Shown here piece by piece: positions 27,129 through 36,032 of a stretch of 64,000 nucleotides of DNA. How positions within the stretch are numbered: the first letter of the stretch is position 1; each line of letters begins with the position of its first letter. The stretch lies in assembly GCF_003337565.1 (NCBI RefSeq), contig NZ_QPJL01000016.1:1-64000 (forward strand), given 5' to 3'. A model generated the notes under the pieces. It was not told the DNA's origin and did not search any database. It saw only the letters and a program-made list of their open reading frames with translations. This DNA is from Paracoccus lutimaris (lineage in GTDB: Bacteria; Pseudomonadota; Alphaproteobacteria; Rhodobacterales; Rhodobacteraceae). Made by a program: the position numbers and the translations under genes.

Positions 27129-27740
27129 CTAGAACTCAACCCCGGGCTGAGCCTTGATGCCGTCGCGGAAAGGGTGCTTGACCACCTCCATCTCGGTGAC
27201 CAGATCGGCCAGCTCGATCAGTTCGGGCCTGGCGTTGCGGCCGGTCAGAACGACATGGGTCATCGGCGGCTTTTCGTCGCGCAGGAAGGCCACGACTTCG
27301 GCGATATCCAGATAGTCATAGCGCAGCGCGATGTTGATTTCGTCCAGCAGCACCATGCGAATCTCGGGGTCGCGGATCAGTTCCTTGGCCTTGTCCCAGC
27401 CGGCACGGGCGGCGGCGATGTCACGCGCCTTGTCCTGGGTTTCCCAGGTAAAGCCTTCACCCATGGCGTGAAACTGGCACAGCCCGCCGAAATGCGTGGT
27501 CAGCAGGCGACGCTCGCCGGTGTCCCATGCGCCCTTGATGAACTGCACCACCGCGCAGGGCATCTGGTGCGCGATGCAGCGCAGGATCATGCCGAAGCCG
27601 GATGACGACTTGCCCTTGCCCTTGCCGGTATGGACGATCACCAGCCCCTTTTCGCCCTGTTTTCCCTGCATCATGCGGTCGCGGGCGGCCTTGATCCTGG
27701 CCATCTTCTCGGCGTGGCGGGCGTTGTCGTCGGGCTCCAT
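27129..27740 (-). CDS. cobO: Cob(I)yrinic acid a,c-diamide adenosyltransferase
   Basis: CobO (203 aa) attaches the adenosyl group of ATP to the reduced corrinoid. The P-loop H-T-G-K-G-K-G-K-S-S near residue 37, V-V-Q-F-I-K-G-A-W near 65, V-L-L-D-E-I-N-I-A near 140 and V-V-L-T-G-R-N-A near 172 define the CobA/CobO/BtuR family. It is divergent from the riboswitch-led cob operon; no riboswitch precedes it on its own strand. An unrelated PduO-type enzyme for the same reaction is encoded at 47257. Confidence 0.96.
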   Translation of the reverse strand: MEPDDNARHAEKMARIKAARDRMMQGKQGEKGLVIVHTGKGKGKSSSGFGMILRCIAHQMPCAVVQFIKGAWDTGERRLLTTHFGGLCQFHAMGEGFTWETQDKARDIAAARAGWDKAKELIRDPEIRMVLLDEINIALRYDYLDIAEVVAFLRDEKPPMTHVVLTGRNARPELIELADLVTEMEVVKHPFRDGIKAQPGVEF

Positions 27741-27790
27741 CGGGCACTCCTTTGCTTGACAAGTCGGGACCGGGCGCGCAGAGCATGGGC

Positions 27791-27968
27791 TGCGCTGGTT
27801 CCTGTCCTATGACAGGCCAAGAGGGAATGCGACAGGCGAAAGCCTGAAAGCAGCCGCCCCCGCGACCGTGACCGGAAAGGCCGCCCGAGGCCACTGGCAG
27901 CAATGCCGGGAAGGCGGGCCGGCCGTTGGCGAAAGCCTGAATCCGCAAGCCGGGAGACCTGCCCGCGC
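27791..27968 (+). ncRNA. Cobalamin riboswitch upstream of DUF1636-cobW-cobN
   Basis: The conserved elements of the adenosylcobalamin aptamer occur in order: CTGGTTCC at 27795, AAGAGGGAA at 27819, the core GCCGCCCCCGCGACCGTGA at 27853, GCCACTGG at 27890, GGGAAGGC at 27908, and the B12 box AGCCGGGAGACCTGCC near 27949. A TTGACA at 27756 could be the promoter -35. About 100 bases separate the aptamer from the DUF1636 start. When B12 is plentiful the operon from 28066 should be repressed. Confidence 0.93.
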
Positions 27969-28065
27969 AAGAATTGACCGGCGGACGGGGTGTTCCTGCC
28001 CGGGCTTGCGCAGCCATGCGCGCCCGTATGCCTGCCCCATACCCGCCAGAACGGATGAAGGGCGC

Positions 28066-28419
28066 ATGACCGTCACGCTGCATGTCTGCATCACCTGCCG
28101 GGCCAATGAACCGGCCAATGACGCGACCCTGCCGATGGGCGCGCGGCTGCACCGGGCGCTGACCGATCTGGGCGCCCCCGAGGGCGTGCGCATCGTCCCG
28201 GTCGAATGCCTTTCGGCCTGCGGCGCCGGTGCGGCTGTCGCGCTGAGCGGACCCGGGCGCTGGTCCTATGCTTACGGCCACATGACCGAGGCCGACGCCC
28301 CCGAAATCCTGCAAGGCGCCGCAGCCTTTGCCACGACCTCTGACGGCCTTGTGCCGTGGCGTGAACGTATCGCCATTTTCCGCAAGCGCAGCCTCGCGCG
28401 TATTCCTCCGATTGGGTAG
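28066..28419 (+). CDS. DUF1636 [2Fe-2S] ferredoxin-like protein in the cob operon
   Basis: The 117-aa cytosolic protein has cysteines 8 and 11 (V-C-I-T-C) and 48 and 52 (E-C-L-S-A-C-G-A-G). This Cys-x2-Cys ... Cys-x3-Cys pattern recalls thioredoxin-like [2Fe-2S] ferredoxins. It is the first gene after the cobalamin riboswitch and ends three bases before cobW, so its role is tied to B12 synthesis or cobalt handling. I infer electron or metal delivery; no activity is established to my knowledge. The start was set at M-T-V-T-L-H-V because the upstream frame crosses the riboswitch. Confidence 0.85.
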   Translation: MTVTLHVCITCRANEPANDATLPMGARLHRALTDLGAPEGVRIVPVECLSACGAGAAVALSGPGRWSYAYGHMTEADAPEILQGAAAFATTSDGLVPWRERIAIFRKRSLARIPPIG

Positions 28420-28422
28420 CAC

Positions 28423-29460
28423 ATGACCGACCTGACCAAGACCCCCGTCACTGTCATCACCGGCTTTCTGGGCGCGGGCAAGACAACACTGATCCGGCAC
28501 CTGATGCAGAACCCTCAGGGCAAGCGGCTGGCGGTGCTGGTCAATGAATTCGGCACCATGGGCGTCGATGGCGACATCCTGAAATCCTGCGCCGACGATA
28601 ACTGCCCGGCGGAAAACATCATGGAGCTGTCGAATGGCTGCATCTGCTGCACCGTCGCCGACGACTTCATTCCGACGCTGGAAAAGCTGATGGCGATGCC
28701 GGTCAAGCCCGACCATATCCTGATCGAGACCTCGGGGCTGGCGCTGCCCAAACCGCTTCTGAAAGCCTTTGACTGGCCCGCGATCCGGTCGCGCATCACC
28801 GTGGACGGCGTCATCGCGCTGGCCGATGCCGAGGCCGTGGCAGCCGGCCGCTTTGCCCCGGACGAGGCCGCCGTGGACGCCCAGCGCAAGGCCGATGACA
28901 GCCTTGACCATGAAACGCCGCTGTCCGAGGTCTTCGAGGACCAGATCGCCTGCGCCGATATCGTGCTTCTGTCCAAGGCCGATCTGGCCGGCGAAGCGGG
29001 GCTCGCGGCCGCCCGCTCCGTCATCGAGGCCGAGGCCCCGCGCAAGCTGCCCATCCTGCCCCTGACCGATGGCGTCATTGACCCGCGCGTGATCCTTGGG
29101 CTGGGGGCGGCGGCCGAGGACGACCTTGCCGCCCGCCCCAGCCATCACGACGGCGCGGACGATCACGAACATGACGATTTCGATTCCGTCGTGATCGAGC
29201 TGGCGGAAATAACGGACCCTGCCGATCTGGCCGAACGGATTGCCCGGCTGGCGCGCGAACAGAACATCCTGCGCGTCAAGGGCCATGTCGCCGTCGCGGG
29301 CAAGCCCATGCGCCTGCTGGTGCAGGCCGTGGGCGAACGCGTGCGCCATCAATACGACCGGCCATGGGCTAACGACACGTCCCGTATCTCGCGCCTTGTG
29401 GTGATCGCCGAACATGACGACATCAATGAGGACGCGATCCGGGCCGTGCTGGCGGCCTGA
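28423..29460 (+). CDS. cobW: CobW GTPase, cobalt chaperone for B12 synthesis
   Basis: CobW (345 aa) is a G3E-family metallochaperone GTPase. Walker A is G-F-L-G-A-G-K-T (14-21); the metal-binding C-x-C-C motif is C73-I-C75-C76 in S-N-G-C-I-C-C; the base-recognition S-K-A-D is near 186. A His/Asp-rich loop (S-H-H-D-G-A-D-D-H-E-H-D-D) near 240 precedes the C-terminal domain. Position under the B12 riboswitch, just before cobN, argues for Co(II) supply to the chelatase rather than for the zinc-responsive paralogues. Confidence 0.95.
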   Translation: MTDLTKTPVTVITGFLGAGKTTLIRHLMQNPQGKRLAVLVNEFGTMGVDGDILKSCADDNCPAENIMELSNGCICCTVADDFIPTLEKLMAMPVKPDHILIETSGLALPKPLLKAFDWPAIRSRITVDGVIALADAEAVAAGRFAPDEAAVDAQRKADDSLDHETPLSEVFEDQIACADIVLLSKADLAGEAGLAAARSVIEAEAPRKLPILPLTDGVIDPRVILGLGAAAEDDLAARPSHHDGADDHEHDDFDSVVIELAEITDPADLAERIARLAREQNILRVKGHVAVAGKPMRLLVQAVGERVRHQYDRPWANDTSRISRLVVIAEHDDINEDAIRAVLAA

Positions 29461-29481
29461 GGCACGGGGGGCGCGGGCGTC

Positions 29482-32400
29482 ATGCATGTCGTCTTTCGCG
29501 AAAGCCGGGGGCTTGAGGAAACCGAGGTCCCGACCGACCCCGGCCAAAGCCCCGCCGACATGGTGGCGCTGTCCTATTCCGACAGCGACCTTGGCGCTTT
29601 CGCGGCGGGCTGGCACCGGGCGCAATCGGGGACCGCAGGCGCGCGGCCCCCGCTGCCTTCGCTGCGGCTGTGCAATATCTCGGCGCTGCGCCATCCGGTT
29701 TCGGTCGACACCTACCTTGAAACCACGCTGGCAGGTGCGCGGGCCATCCTTGTGCGCCTGATCGGGGGCGAGGCTTACTGGCCCTATGGTGTGGCCAGTC
29801 TTCAGGACCTCGCCCGCCGCCGGGGCATTGCGCTGGCGCTTCTGCCTGCCGACGGGCGGCCCGATGACAGGCTGGAACGCTTTTCGACGCTCAAGCCGGC
29901 CACGCTGCACCGCCTGACCGCGCTTTGCGACGAAGGCGGCGCGGTCGCGGCACAGATGGCGCTGGCAGAGCTGGCCCGCGCCGCCGGCCTGCCCGCCAGC
30001 GATGTCAGCGGCGAAGCTGCGATCCCGCAATGGGGCTTTTACGACCCCGATACGGGCGTGATCCCTGCCCCCGCCCCCGGCTTGGGTGAAAATCCGGTTC
30101 TGGTCAGCTTTTATCGCAGCTATCTGACATCGGCCGACCTTGGCCCGGTGGATGCGATGATCCGGGCATTGCGGGGGGCGGGTTTTGCCGCGACCGGGGT
30201 CTTTGCCCCCTCGTTGAAGATGCCGGGTCTTGGCGCGTGGCTGGCCCCGCATCTGCCGGGACTGGCGGCCATTGTGAACATGACCGCATTTTCCGCCCGC
30301 GACGATCAGGGCGCGACGCCTTTTGACGCCTGCGACTGCCCGGTCTTTCAGGTGGCGCTGTCCACCGCGCCCCGCGATCTTTGGGCAGCCGACGACCGTG
30401 GCCTTTCCGCCGCCGATCTGGCCATGCATGTCGTGTTGCCCGAGGTGGACGGCCGTATTTTTCTGGGCGCCGTCAGCTTCAAGGCCGCAGAGCCACGCGA
30501 TCCGGCGCTGCAGTTTTCCCGCCAGATCCATGCCCCTGACCATGACCGCATCGCTTTGGCCGTCGCGCGCATCAAGGCGTGGCACAGGTTGCGCGTGCCT
30601 GTGCGCAAGGCCGTCATCCTGTCCACCTATCCCGGCAAGGCCCATCAGCTTGCCCATGCCGTCGGGCTGGACGCGCTGGCATCCTGCGGCGAAATCCTTG
30701 GCATCCCGTATCAAGACCTTGGCAAACGGCTGACGGCAGAGCGCCTGACATGGCCGCTTGCCGACTATCGTGCCGCGCTGGCCAGCCTGCCCCGGTGCCT
30801 GCAGAACGACCTTGCCGCCGCATGGGGCGCAGCGGATACCGACCCTCTGATACGGGACGGCGCCTTCGCATTCGCCGCCATCCGCACCGATGACGCCCTG
30901 ATCGCCCTGCAGCCCGAACGCGGAGAGGCACAGACCCGCGCCGACGATTACCACGACCTCAGCCGCACGCCGTGCCATGGCTATGTGGCCTTTTACCTGT
31001 GGCTGCGCGGACAGGCGGATGCGCTGATCCATATGGGCGCCCATGGCACGCTGGAATGGCTGCCGGGGAAATCGGTGGCGCTGTCGGACGAATGCTGGCC
31101 GCAGGCGCTTTTGGGCGATCTGCCGGTCGCCTATCCCTTTATCGTCAACGACCCGGGCGAGGCGGCGCAGGCCAAACGCCGCCTTGGCGCGGTGACGCTG
31201 GGGCATCTGCCTCCGCCTTTGGCCGATGCCGCGCTGCCGGAACGCCTGACCTATCTGGAACGGCTGCTGGACGAATACTCGACCGCGGACGGGCTGGACC
31301 CGCGCCGCCGCGACCGGCTGATCGGCGCCATCCGCGACGAAGCCCGCGCCGCCGGCGTCGAGGCAGATCTGGGCCTGCCCCCCGACGCCGCACCCGCGCA
31401 GGCAATTCCGCTGATCGACCGCTTTGTCTGCGACCTCAAGGAAAGCCGCTTTGGCGAAGGGCTGCACATCTATGGCACCGGACCTTGCGGAGCGCAGGAA
31501 CGCGCGGGGCTGACACGCGCGCTGGCGGGGCAACGGGTCGCTCCGGGGCCGTCCGGATCACCCGCGCGGGGGCGGCAGGACGTGCTGCCCACCGGGCGCA
31601 ACCTCTTCACTGTCGATCCGCGTGCCGTCCCCAGCCGCGCCGCCCATGCGCAGGGCATCAAGCTGGCCGAGGAACTGCTGCGCCGCCATTTGCAGGACCA
31701 TGGCGACTGGCCGCGCGGGCTGGTCGTCGACCTGTGGGGCAGCGCCACCATGCGCACGGCGGGCGAAGACTTTGCCATGGCGCTGCATCTGGCGGGAATG
31801 GCGCCCAGATGGGACGCAAGCTCGGGGAGGGTCAGCGGCGTGGACATCTTGGCCCTGGCTGAGCTGGGACGGCCGCGCATCGATGTGACGCTGCGCGTGT
31901 CCGGCCTGTTCCGCGACGTGTTCCCTGGGCTTGCGCAATTGTTTGAAGCCGGCGCGGCGGCCTTGGCCGAACGCGACGAAAGCCCGGCCGACAACCCCTA
32001 TTCCGGTCCCTGTCCCGGCACGCGCGCGCCCCGCGTCTTTGGCCCCAAGCCCGGACTTTACGGTCTGGGCATGTCCGATCTGGCCGAGACCTTCACCCAG
32101 GCCGCGCGCCATGCCGCGGGCGAGGCGTGGCTCGCGGCCTCATCCTACGCGATCGGCGCGGACGGAGGCATCCGGCACGACCCTCAGGCGATCCGCGACC
32201 GGCTGGCGGTCGCAGACGGGTTTGTCCATGCGCAGGACCTGCCCGAATCCGATTTGCTGCTGGCCAGCGACTATGCCGCGCATGAGGCGGGTTTCGCCGC
32301 CGCCATGGCCCGGCTGGGCGCTCCCGTGCCCGCGCTATACCACCTTGACGCCACGCGTCCCGACGCCCCCCGCGCACGTTCCCTGACCGAGGAAATCGCC

Positions 32401-32727
32401 CGCGTCACCCGCGCCCGCGCCGCCAATCCGGCATGGGCGGACGGCATGATGGCGCATGGCTTCCGGGGCGCGTCCGAGATCGCGGCGACGCTGGACCATA
32501 TGGCGGCCTTCGCCAATCTGGCGGGCGTGGTGCCGGGGCATCTGTTCGACCTTTACCACGACGCCACATTGGGCCGCCCCGATGTCGTGGCCTTCATGCA
32601 GGCCGAAAACCCCGCCGCACTGGCCGCCATGCGCGACATGTTCATGCGGCTTCATGCCTCGGGGCTTTGGGTCACGCGGCGAAATTCGGTTCTGGCGGGA
32701 CTGAAAGGGCTGGAGGCGGCACCATGA
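29482..32727 (+). CDS. cobN: Aerobic cobaltochelatase subunit CobN
   Basis: CobN (1081 aa, at the short end for the family) is the large hydrogenobyrinate a,c-diamide-binding subunit of the ATP-dependent CobNST cobalt chelatase. It begins M-H-V-V-F-R-E-S-R-G-L-E-E. Typical segments include I-R-L/I-G-G-E-x-Y-W-P-Y-G near residue 95, A-L-I-H-M-G-A-H-G-T-L-E-W-L-P-G-K near 515, and the C-terminal A-N-P-A-W-A-D-G-M-M-A-H-G-F-R-G near 975. CobS and CobT are not in this window. Its stop overlaps the cobG start (ATGA). Confidence 0.96.
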   Translation: MHVVFRESRGLEETEVPTDPGQSPADMVALSYSDSDLGAFAAGWHRAQSGTAGARPPLPSLRLCNISALRHPVSVDTYLETTLAGARAILVRLIGGEAYWPYGVASLQDLARRRGIALALLPADGRPDDRLERFSTLKPATLHRLTALCDEGGAVAAQMALAELARAAGLPASDVSGEAAIPQWGFYDPDTGVIPAPAPGLGENPVLVSFYRSYLTSADLGPVDAMIRALRGAGFAATGVFAPSLKMPGLGAWLAPHLPGLAAIVNMTAFSARDDQGATPFDACDCPVFQVALSTAPRDLWAADDRGLSAADLAMHVVLPEVDGRIFLGAVSFKAAEPRDPALQFSRQIHAPDHDRIALAVARIKAWHRLRVPVRKAVILSTYPGKAHQLAHAVGLDALASCGEILGIPYQDLGKRLTAERLTWPLADYRAALASLPRCLQNDLAAAWGAADTDPLIRDGAFAFAAIRTDDALIALQPERGEAQTRADDYHDLSRTPCHGYVAFYLWLRGQADALIHMGAHGTLEWLPGKSVALSDECWPQALLGDLPVAYPFIVNDPGEAAQAKRRLGAVTLGHLPPPLADAALPERLTYLERLLDEYSTADGLDPRRRDRLIGAIRDEARAAGVEADLGLPPDAAPAQAIPLIDRFVCDLKESRFGEGLHIYGTGPCGAQERAGLTRALAGQRVAPGPSGSPARGRQDVLPTGRNLFTVDPRAVPSRAAHAQGIKLAEELLRRHLQDHGDWPRGLVVDLWGSATMRTAGEDFAMALHLAGMAPRWDASSGRVSGVDILALAELGRPRIDVTLRVSGLFRDVFPGLAQLFEAGAAALAERDESPADNPYSGPCPGTRAPRVFGPKPGLYGLGMSDLAETFTQAARHAAGEAWLAASSYAIGADGGIRHDPQAIRDRLAVADGFVHAQDLPESDLLLASDYAAHEAGFAAAMARLGAPVPALYHLDATRPDAPRARSLTEEIARVTRARAANPAWADGMMAHGFRGASEIAATLDHMAAFANLAGVVPGHLFDLYHDATLGRPDVVAFMQAENPAALAAMRDMFMRLHASGLWVTRRNSVLAGLKGLEAAP

Positions 32728-33854
32728 CGGATTACGACATCAAGGGCTGGTGTCCCGGCGCATTGCGGCCCATGGCCTCTGGTGACGGGCTGGTCCTGCG
32801 GATCCGGGCGCGGAACGGGCGGCTGACACCCGATCAGGCGCAGGGCATCGCCGGACTGGCCCGGCAGCACGGCAATGGGCTGATCGACCTGACCAGCCGC
32901 GCCAATCTGCAATTGCGCGGGCTGAACGCGCAGGGACACGCCGCCACCATCGCAGCACTTGCGGAAATGGGGCTGCTGGACAGCGATGCCCGGTCGGAAT
33001 CGCGGCGCAATGTGATCCTGTCCCCCTTTGCCACGGTCGGTGGACCGGCATGGCAGGTGGCCGAAGGGATTGCCCGCGCCATGACTCAGCCGGATGCCCC
33101 CGACACGCCCGGCAAGTTCGGCTTTGCCGTCGATGAGGACGTGCCGGTGCTGGGGGATGTGCCCTCGGATATCCGGCTGCGGCAAATCGGAACCGGCTGG
33201 CTGATCCTGCCCGATGGCGGCGACTGGGGATTAAGCGCGCCTGATACGGACAGCGCCGTCCATGCCGCAATGGCGCTGACGCGCTGGTTTGCGCAAGGCG
33301 GCATTCACGAAGGACGCGGGCGGATGCGCGACTATCTGCACCGCCAGCCGGACCTGCCCGCCGGGGCCGGGCCTGCCCCCCAAATGCCGATGCGTCAGGC
33401 GCCCGGTCCCGGTCCGGCGCCGAATGGCTGGATGCTGGGCTTTGCCTTTGGTCAGATCACGCCCGCCCAGCTTGCCACTGCCGCCAAGGCGGGACCGCTG
33501 CGCCTGACACCATGGCGCGCCCTGCTGATCGAGGGGGCAACGGAGCCTCCGCCGGTTCCGGGCGCGATCCTTGACGCCTCGGATCCCTTGCTGCGTATCC
33601 ATGCCTGCACCGGCGCCCCCGCCTGCCCGCAGGCGCATGCCGATGTCCGGGCGCTGGCGCGACAGCTTGCCGCGCACCTTGCCCCCGGCCAAAGCCTGCA
33701 TCTCAGCGGCTGCGCCAAAGGCTGCGCCCATCGGGGCCGGGCCAGCCTGACGCTGATTGCTGAAGGCCCCGACCGCTTTGACCTGATCCGCGACGGCGAT
33801 ATCCGCACGCCCGCAACCCAAACCGGGCTGAGCGCCGCGCAGATTCCGCTGTGA
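32724..33854 (+). CDS. cobG: Precorrin-3B synthase
   Basis: CobG (376 aa) uses O2 to hydroxylate precorrin-3A at C20 and form the gamma-lactone, the step that commits the cell to the aerobic pathway. It is built like a sulfite-reductase half: I-D-L-T-S-R-A-N-L-Q-L-R-G near residue 52. The four 4Fe-4S ligands lie in H-A-C-T-G-A-P-A-C-P near 295 and L-S-G-C-A-K-G-C-A-H-R-G near 330. Overlap of four bases with cobN indicates translational coupling. Confidence 0.94.
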   Translation: MTDYDIKGWCPGALRPMASGDGLVLRIRARNGRLTPDQAQGIAGLARQHGNGLIDLTSRANLQLRGLNAQGHAATIAALAEMGLLDSDARSESRRNVILSPFATVGGPAWQVAEGIARAMTQPDAPDTPGKFGFAVDEDVPVLGDVPSDIRLRQIGTGWLILPDGGDWGLSAPDTDSAVHAAMALTRWFAQGGIHEGRGRMRDYLHRQPDLPAGAGPAPQMPMRQAPGPGPAPNGWMLGFAFGQITPAQLATAAKAGPLRLTPWRALLIEGATEPPPVPGAILDASDPLLRIHACTGAPACPQAHADVRALARQLAAHLAPGQSLHLSGCAKGCAHRGRASLTLIAEGPDRFDLIRDGDIRTPATQTGLSAAQIPL

Positions 33855-33910
33855 CCTTGCCCAATGCCCCCGCGCGTGAGATAGCCGCGACACCTGAACG
33901 GAACCGCCCC

Positions 33911-34540
33911 ATGCTGCACCAATACGAAACCGACGGCGCCCGGATCTACGCCCAGTCCTTCGCCACCATCCGGGCCGAGGCCGATCTGGCCCGCTTTGAC
34001 GCCGACGAAGAGCCGGTCGTCGTGCGCATGATCCATGCCGCCGGGCTGGTCGGGCTGGAACGTGATGTGCGCTTTTCCCCCGGCATGGCCGCCGCCGCCC
34101 GGAAAGCGCTGCAGGACGGAGCCCCGATCCTGTGCGACGCGCGCATGGTCAGCGAAGGCATCACCCGCGCCCGCCTGCCCGCCGACAACCGCATCCTGTG
34201 CACGCTGAACGCGCCGGGCGTGCCGGAACTGGCGGCGGGCATGGGCACGACAAGATCCGCTGCCGCGCTGGAACTGTGGCGCGCCTATCTGGCAGGCGCG
34301 GTCGTGGCCATCGGCAATGCGCCGACCGCCCTTTTCCACCTGCTCAACATGCTCAAGGATCCCTCCTGCCCGCGCCCCGCAGCCATCATCGGCTGCCCGG
34401 TGGGCTTTGTCGGCGCGGCTGAGTCCAAAGACGCGCTGATGGATGACCTGCCCGCCCCCGCGCTGATCGTCAGGGGGCGGCTTGGCGGCTCGGCCATGAC
34501 GGTCGCCGCCGTCAACGCGCTTGCCAGCCGAAAGGAATAG
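33911..34540 (+). CDS. cobH: Precorrin-8X methylmutase
   Basis: CobH (210 aa from this start) moves the methyl group from C11 to C12 to give hydrogenobyrinic acid. The catalytic histidine is His42 in V-R-M-I-H-A-A-G; V-A-I-G-N-A-P-T-A-L-F near 134 and G-R-L-G-G-S-A-M-T-V-A-A near 190 are diagnostic. I used the ATG giving M-L-H-Q-Y-E-T-D-G-A because it matches known CobH N-termini. A GTG at 33851 overlapping the cobG stop would add 20 residues and could be the true coupled start. Confidence 0.93.
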   Translation: MLHQYETDGARIYAQSFATIRAEADLARFDADEEPVVVRMIHAAGLVGLERDVRFSPGMAAAARKALQDGAPILCDARMVSEGITRARLPADNRILCTLNAPGVPELAAGMGTTRSAAALELWRAYLAGAVVAIGNAPTALFHLLNMLKDPSCPRPAAIIGCPVGFVGAAESKDALMDDLPAPALIVRGRLGGSAMTVAAVNALASRKE

Positions 34541-34545
34541 CCGCC

Positions 34546-35301
34546 ATGGGTAAGGTCATCTGCGCGGGTCTTGGCCCCGGCGACCCCGATCTGATCTCGG
34601 TCCGTGCCGACCGCGCGATCCGCGGCGCCCGCCAGATCGCCTATTTCCGCAAGAAAGGCCGGGCGGGACAGGCCCGGCGCATCGTCTCGGACATGCTGGC
34701 GGCAGGGGTCACGGAACACGCGATGGAATATCCGGTCACGACCGAGATCCCCTTTGCCAGCCCCGAATACAACCGTCTGCTGGCCGCTTTCTATGACGAC
34801 TGGACAACCCGGCTGGCGGCGCTGGCCGCGACCGACGATATCGTCGTCCTGTGCGAGGGGGACCCGCTGTTTTACGGCTCGTTCATGCATCTGCACACGC
34901 GCCTGCAGGGGCTGGCCGAGGTCGAGGTCATCCCCGGCATTCCCGGCATGACCGGCTGCTGGAACGTGGTCGGGCGACCGATGACATGGGGCGATGATGC
35001 CATGACCGTGCTGATGGGCACGCTGCCTGAGCCGGACCTGACCCGCCACATCGCCGCCACCGACGCCGTGGTGGTGATGAAGACCGGCCGCAACCTGCCC
35101 AAGATCGCCCGTGCCATCGCCAGCGCCGGGCGCATGGATGACGCATGGCTGGTCGAACGCGGCACCATGCCGAACCAGCGCGTGACGCCCTTGGCGCAGG
35201 CCGATCTGGAGGCCTGCCCCTATTTCGCCACCGTGCTGGTGCATGGCAACGGGCGCCGTCCCCAGATCAATCCACTGGCCGATGCCGAGGCCGCCGAATG
35301 A
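34546..35301 (+). CDS. cobI: Precorrin-2 C20-methyltransferase
   Basis: CobI (251 aa) is a tetrapyrrole methylase that adds the C20 methyl to precorrin-2 from SAM. The glycine loop A-G-L-G-P-G-D-P-D-L (7-16), L-C-E-G-D-P-L-F-Y-G-S near 100, and V-I-P-G-I-P-G-M-T near 125 are the class III methyltransferase marks. It begins five bases after cobH and overlaps cobJ by ATGA. Confidence 0.94.
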   Translation: MGKVICAGLGPGDPDLISVRADRAIRGARQIAYFRKKGRAGQARRIVSDMLAAGVTEHAMEYPVTTEIPFASPEYNRLLAAFYDDWTTRLAALAATDDIVVLCEGDPLFYGSFMHLHTRLQGLAEVEVIPGIPGMTGCWNVVGRPMTWGDDAMTVLMGTLPEPDLTRHIAATDAVVVMKTGRNLPKIARAIASAGRMDDAWLVERGTMPNQRVTPLAQADLEACPYFATVLVHGNGRRPQINPLADAEAAE

Positions 35302-36032
35302 CCGGCTGGCTGGCCGTCGCCGGTCTTGGGCCGGGCGCGGACGATCTGGTCACGCCCGAGGTTCAGGCCGCGCTGGCCGAGGCCACGGATATCGTCGGCT
35401 ATATCCCCTATGTCGCCCGCGTGGCTCCGCGCCCCGGCCTCAGGCTGCACCCTTCGGATAACCGGGTTGAGCTGGACCGCGCCCGCGCCGCGCTGGACAT
35501 GGCGGCGGCGGGGCGGCGGGTCGTGGTGGTGTCCTCGGGCGATCCGGGGGTCTTCGCCATGGCCTCGGCGCTGTTTGAGGCGCTGGAGGGCGCGCCCCCG
35601 CCCGATTTCGACATCCGCATCCTGCCCGGCATTACGGCGATGCTGGCCGCAGCGGCGGCGCTTGGCGCCCCTTTGGGCCATGATTTCTGCGCCATCAACC
35701 TGTCGGACAACCTGAAGCCATGGGCCCTGATCGAACAGCGCCTGCGGCTGGCAGCCAAGGCCGACTTCGCCATGGCCCTTTACAACCCGCGGTCAAAATC
35801 CCGGCCCGAGGGCTTTGCCCGCGCCCTTGATATCCTGCGCGAGGAATGCGGCCCGGATCGGCTGATTTCCTTCGCCCGCGCCGTTTCGACCCCGGAACAG
35901 GCGCTGAACACGGTCACACTGGCCGAGGCGCGGCCTGACATGGCCGACATGCGCAGCGTGGTCATCGTCGGCAACAGCGCCACCCGCCGCGTGGGCCACT
36001 GGGTCTATACGCCCCGGTCGGCAGCGCCATGA
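35298..36032 (+). CDS. cobJ: Precorrin-3B C17-methyltransferase
   Basis: CobJ (244 aa) methylates C17 and drives ring contraction to precorrin-4. Signatures are A-G-L-G-P-G-A-D-D-L at 8-17, I-V-G-Y-I-P-Y near 33, S-S-G-D-P-G-V-F-A-M-A near 75, and the asparagine block Y-N-P-R-S-K-S-R near 160, which distinguishes CobJ/CbiH. It is the last plus-strand gene before the reversed cobK; the two stops face each other and overlap by 28 bases. Confidence 0.95.
   Translation: MTGWLAVAGLGPGADDLVTPEVQAALAEATDIVGYIPYVARVAPRPGLRLHPSDNRVELDRARAALDMAAAGRRVVVVSSGDPGVFAMASALFEALEGAPPPDFDIRILPGITAMLAAAAALGAPLGHDFCAINLSDNLKPWALIEQRLRLAAKADFAMALYNPRSKSRPEGFARALDILREECGPDRLISFARAVSTPEQALNTVTLAEARPDMADMRSVVIVGNSATRRVGHWVYTPRSAAP

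Noticed and set aside
27457..31533. A 1358-codon open frame on the minus strand, antisense to cobW and most of cobN
   Set aside because: Its composition is Arg/Gln/Gly/His-rich without recognisable motifs. It runs through a riboswitch and three well-recognised genes. Long antisense frames are expected from third-position GC bias here.
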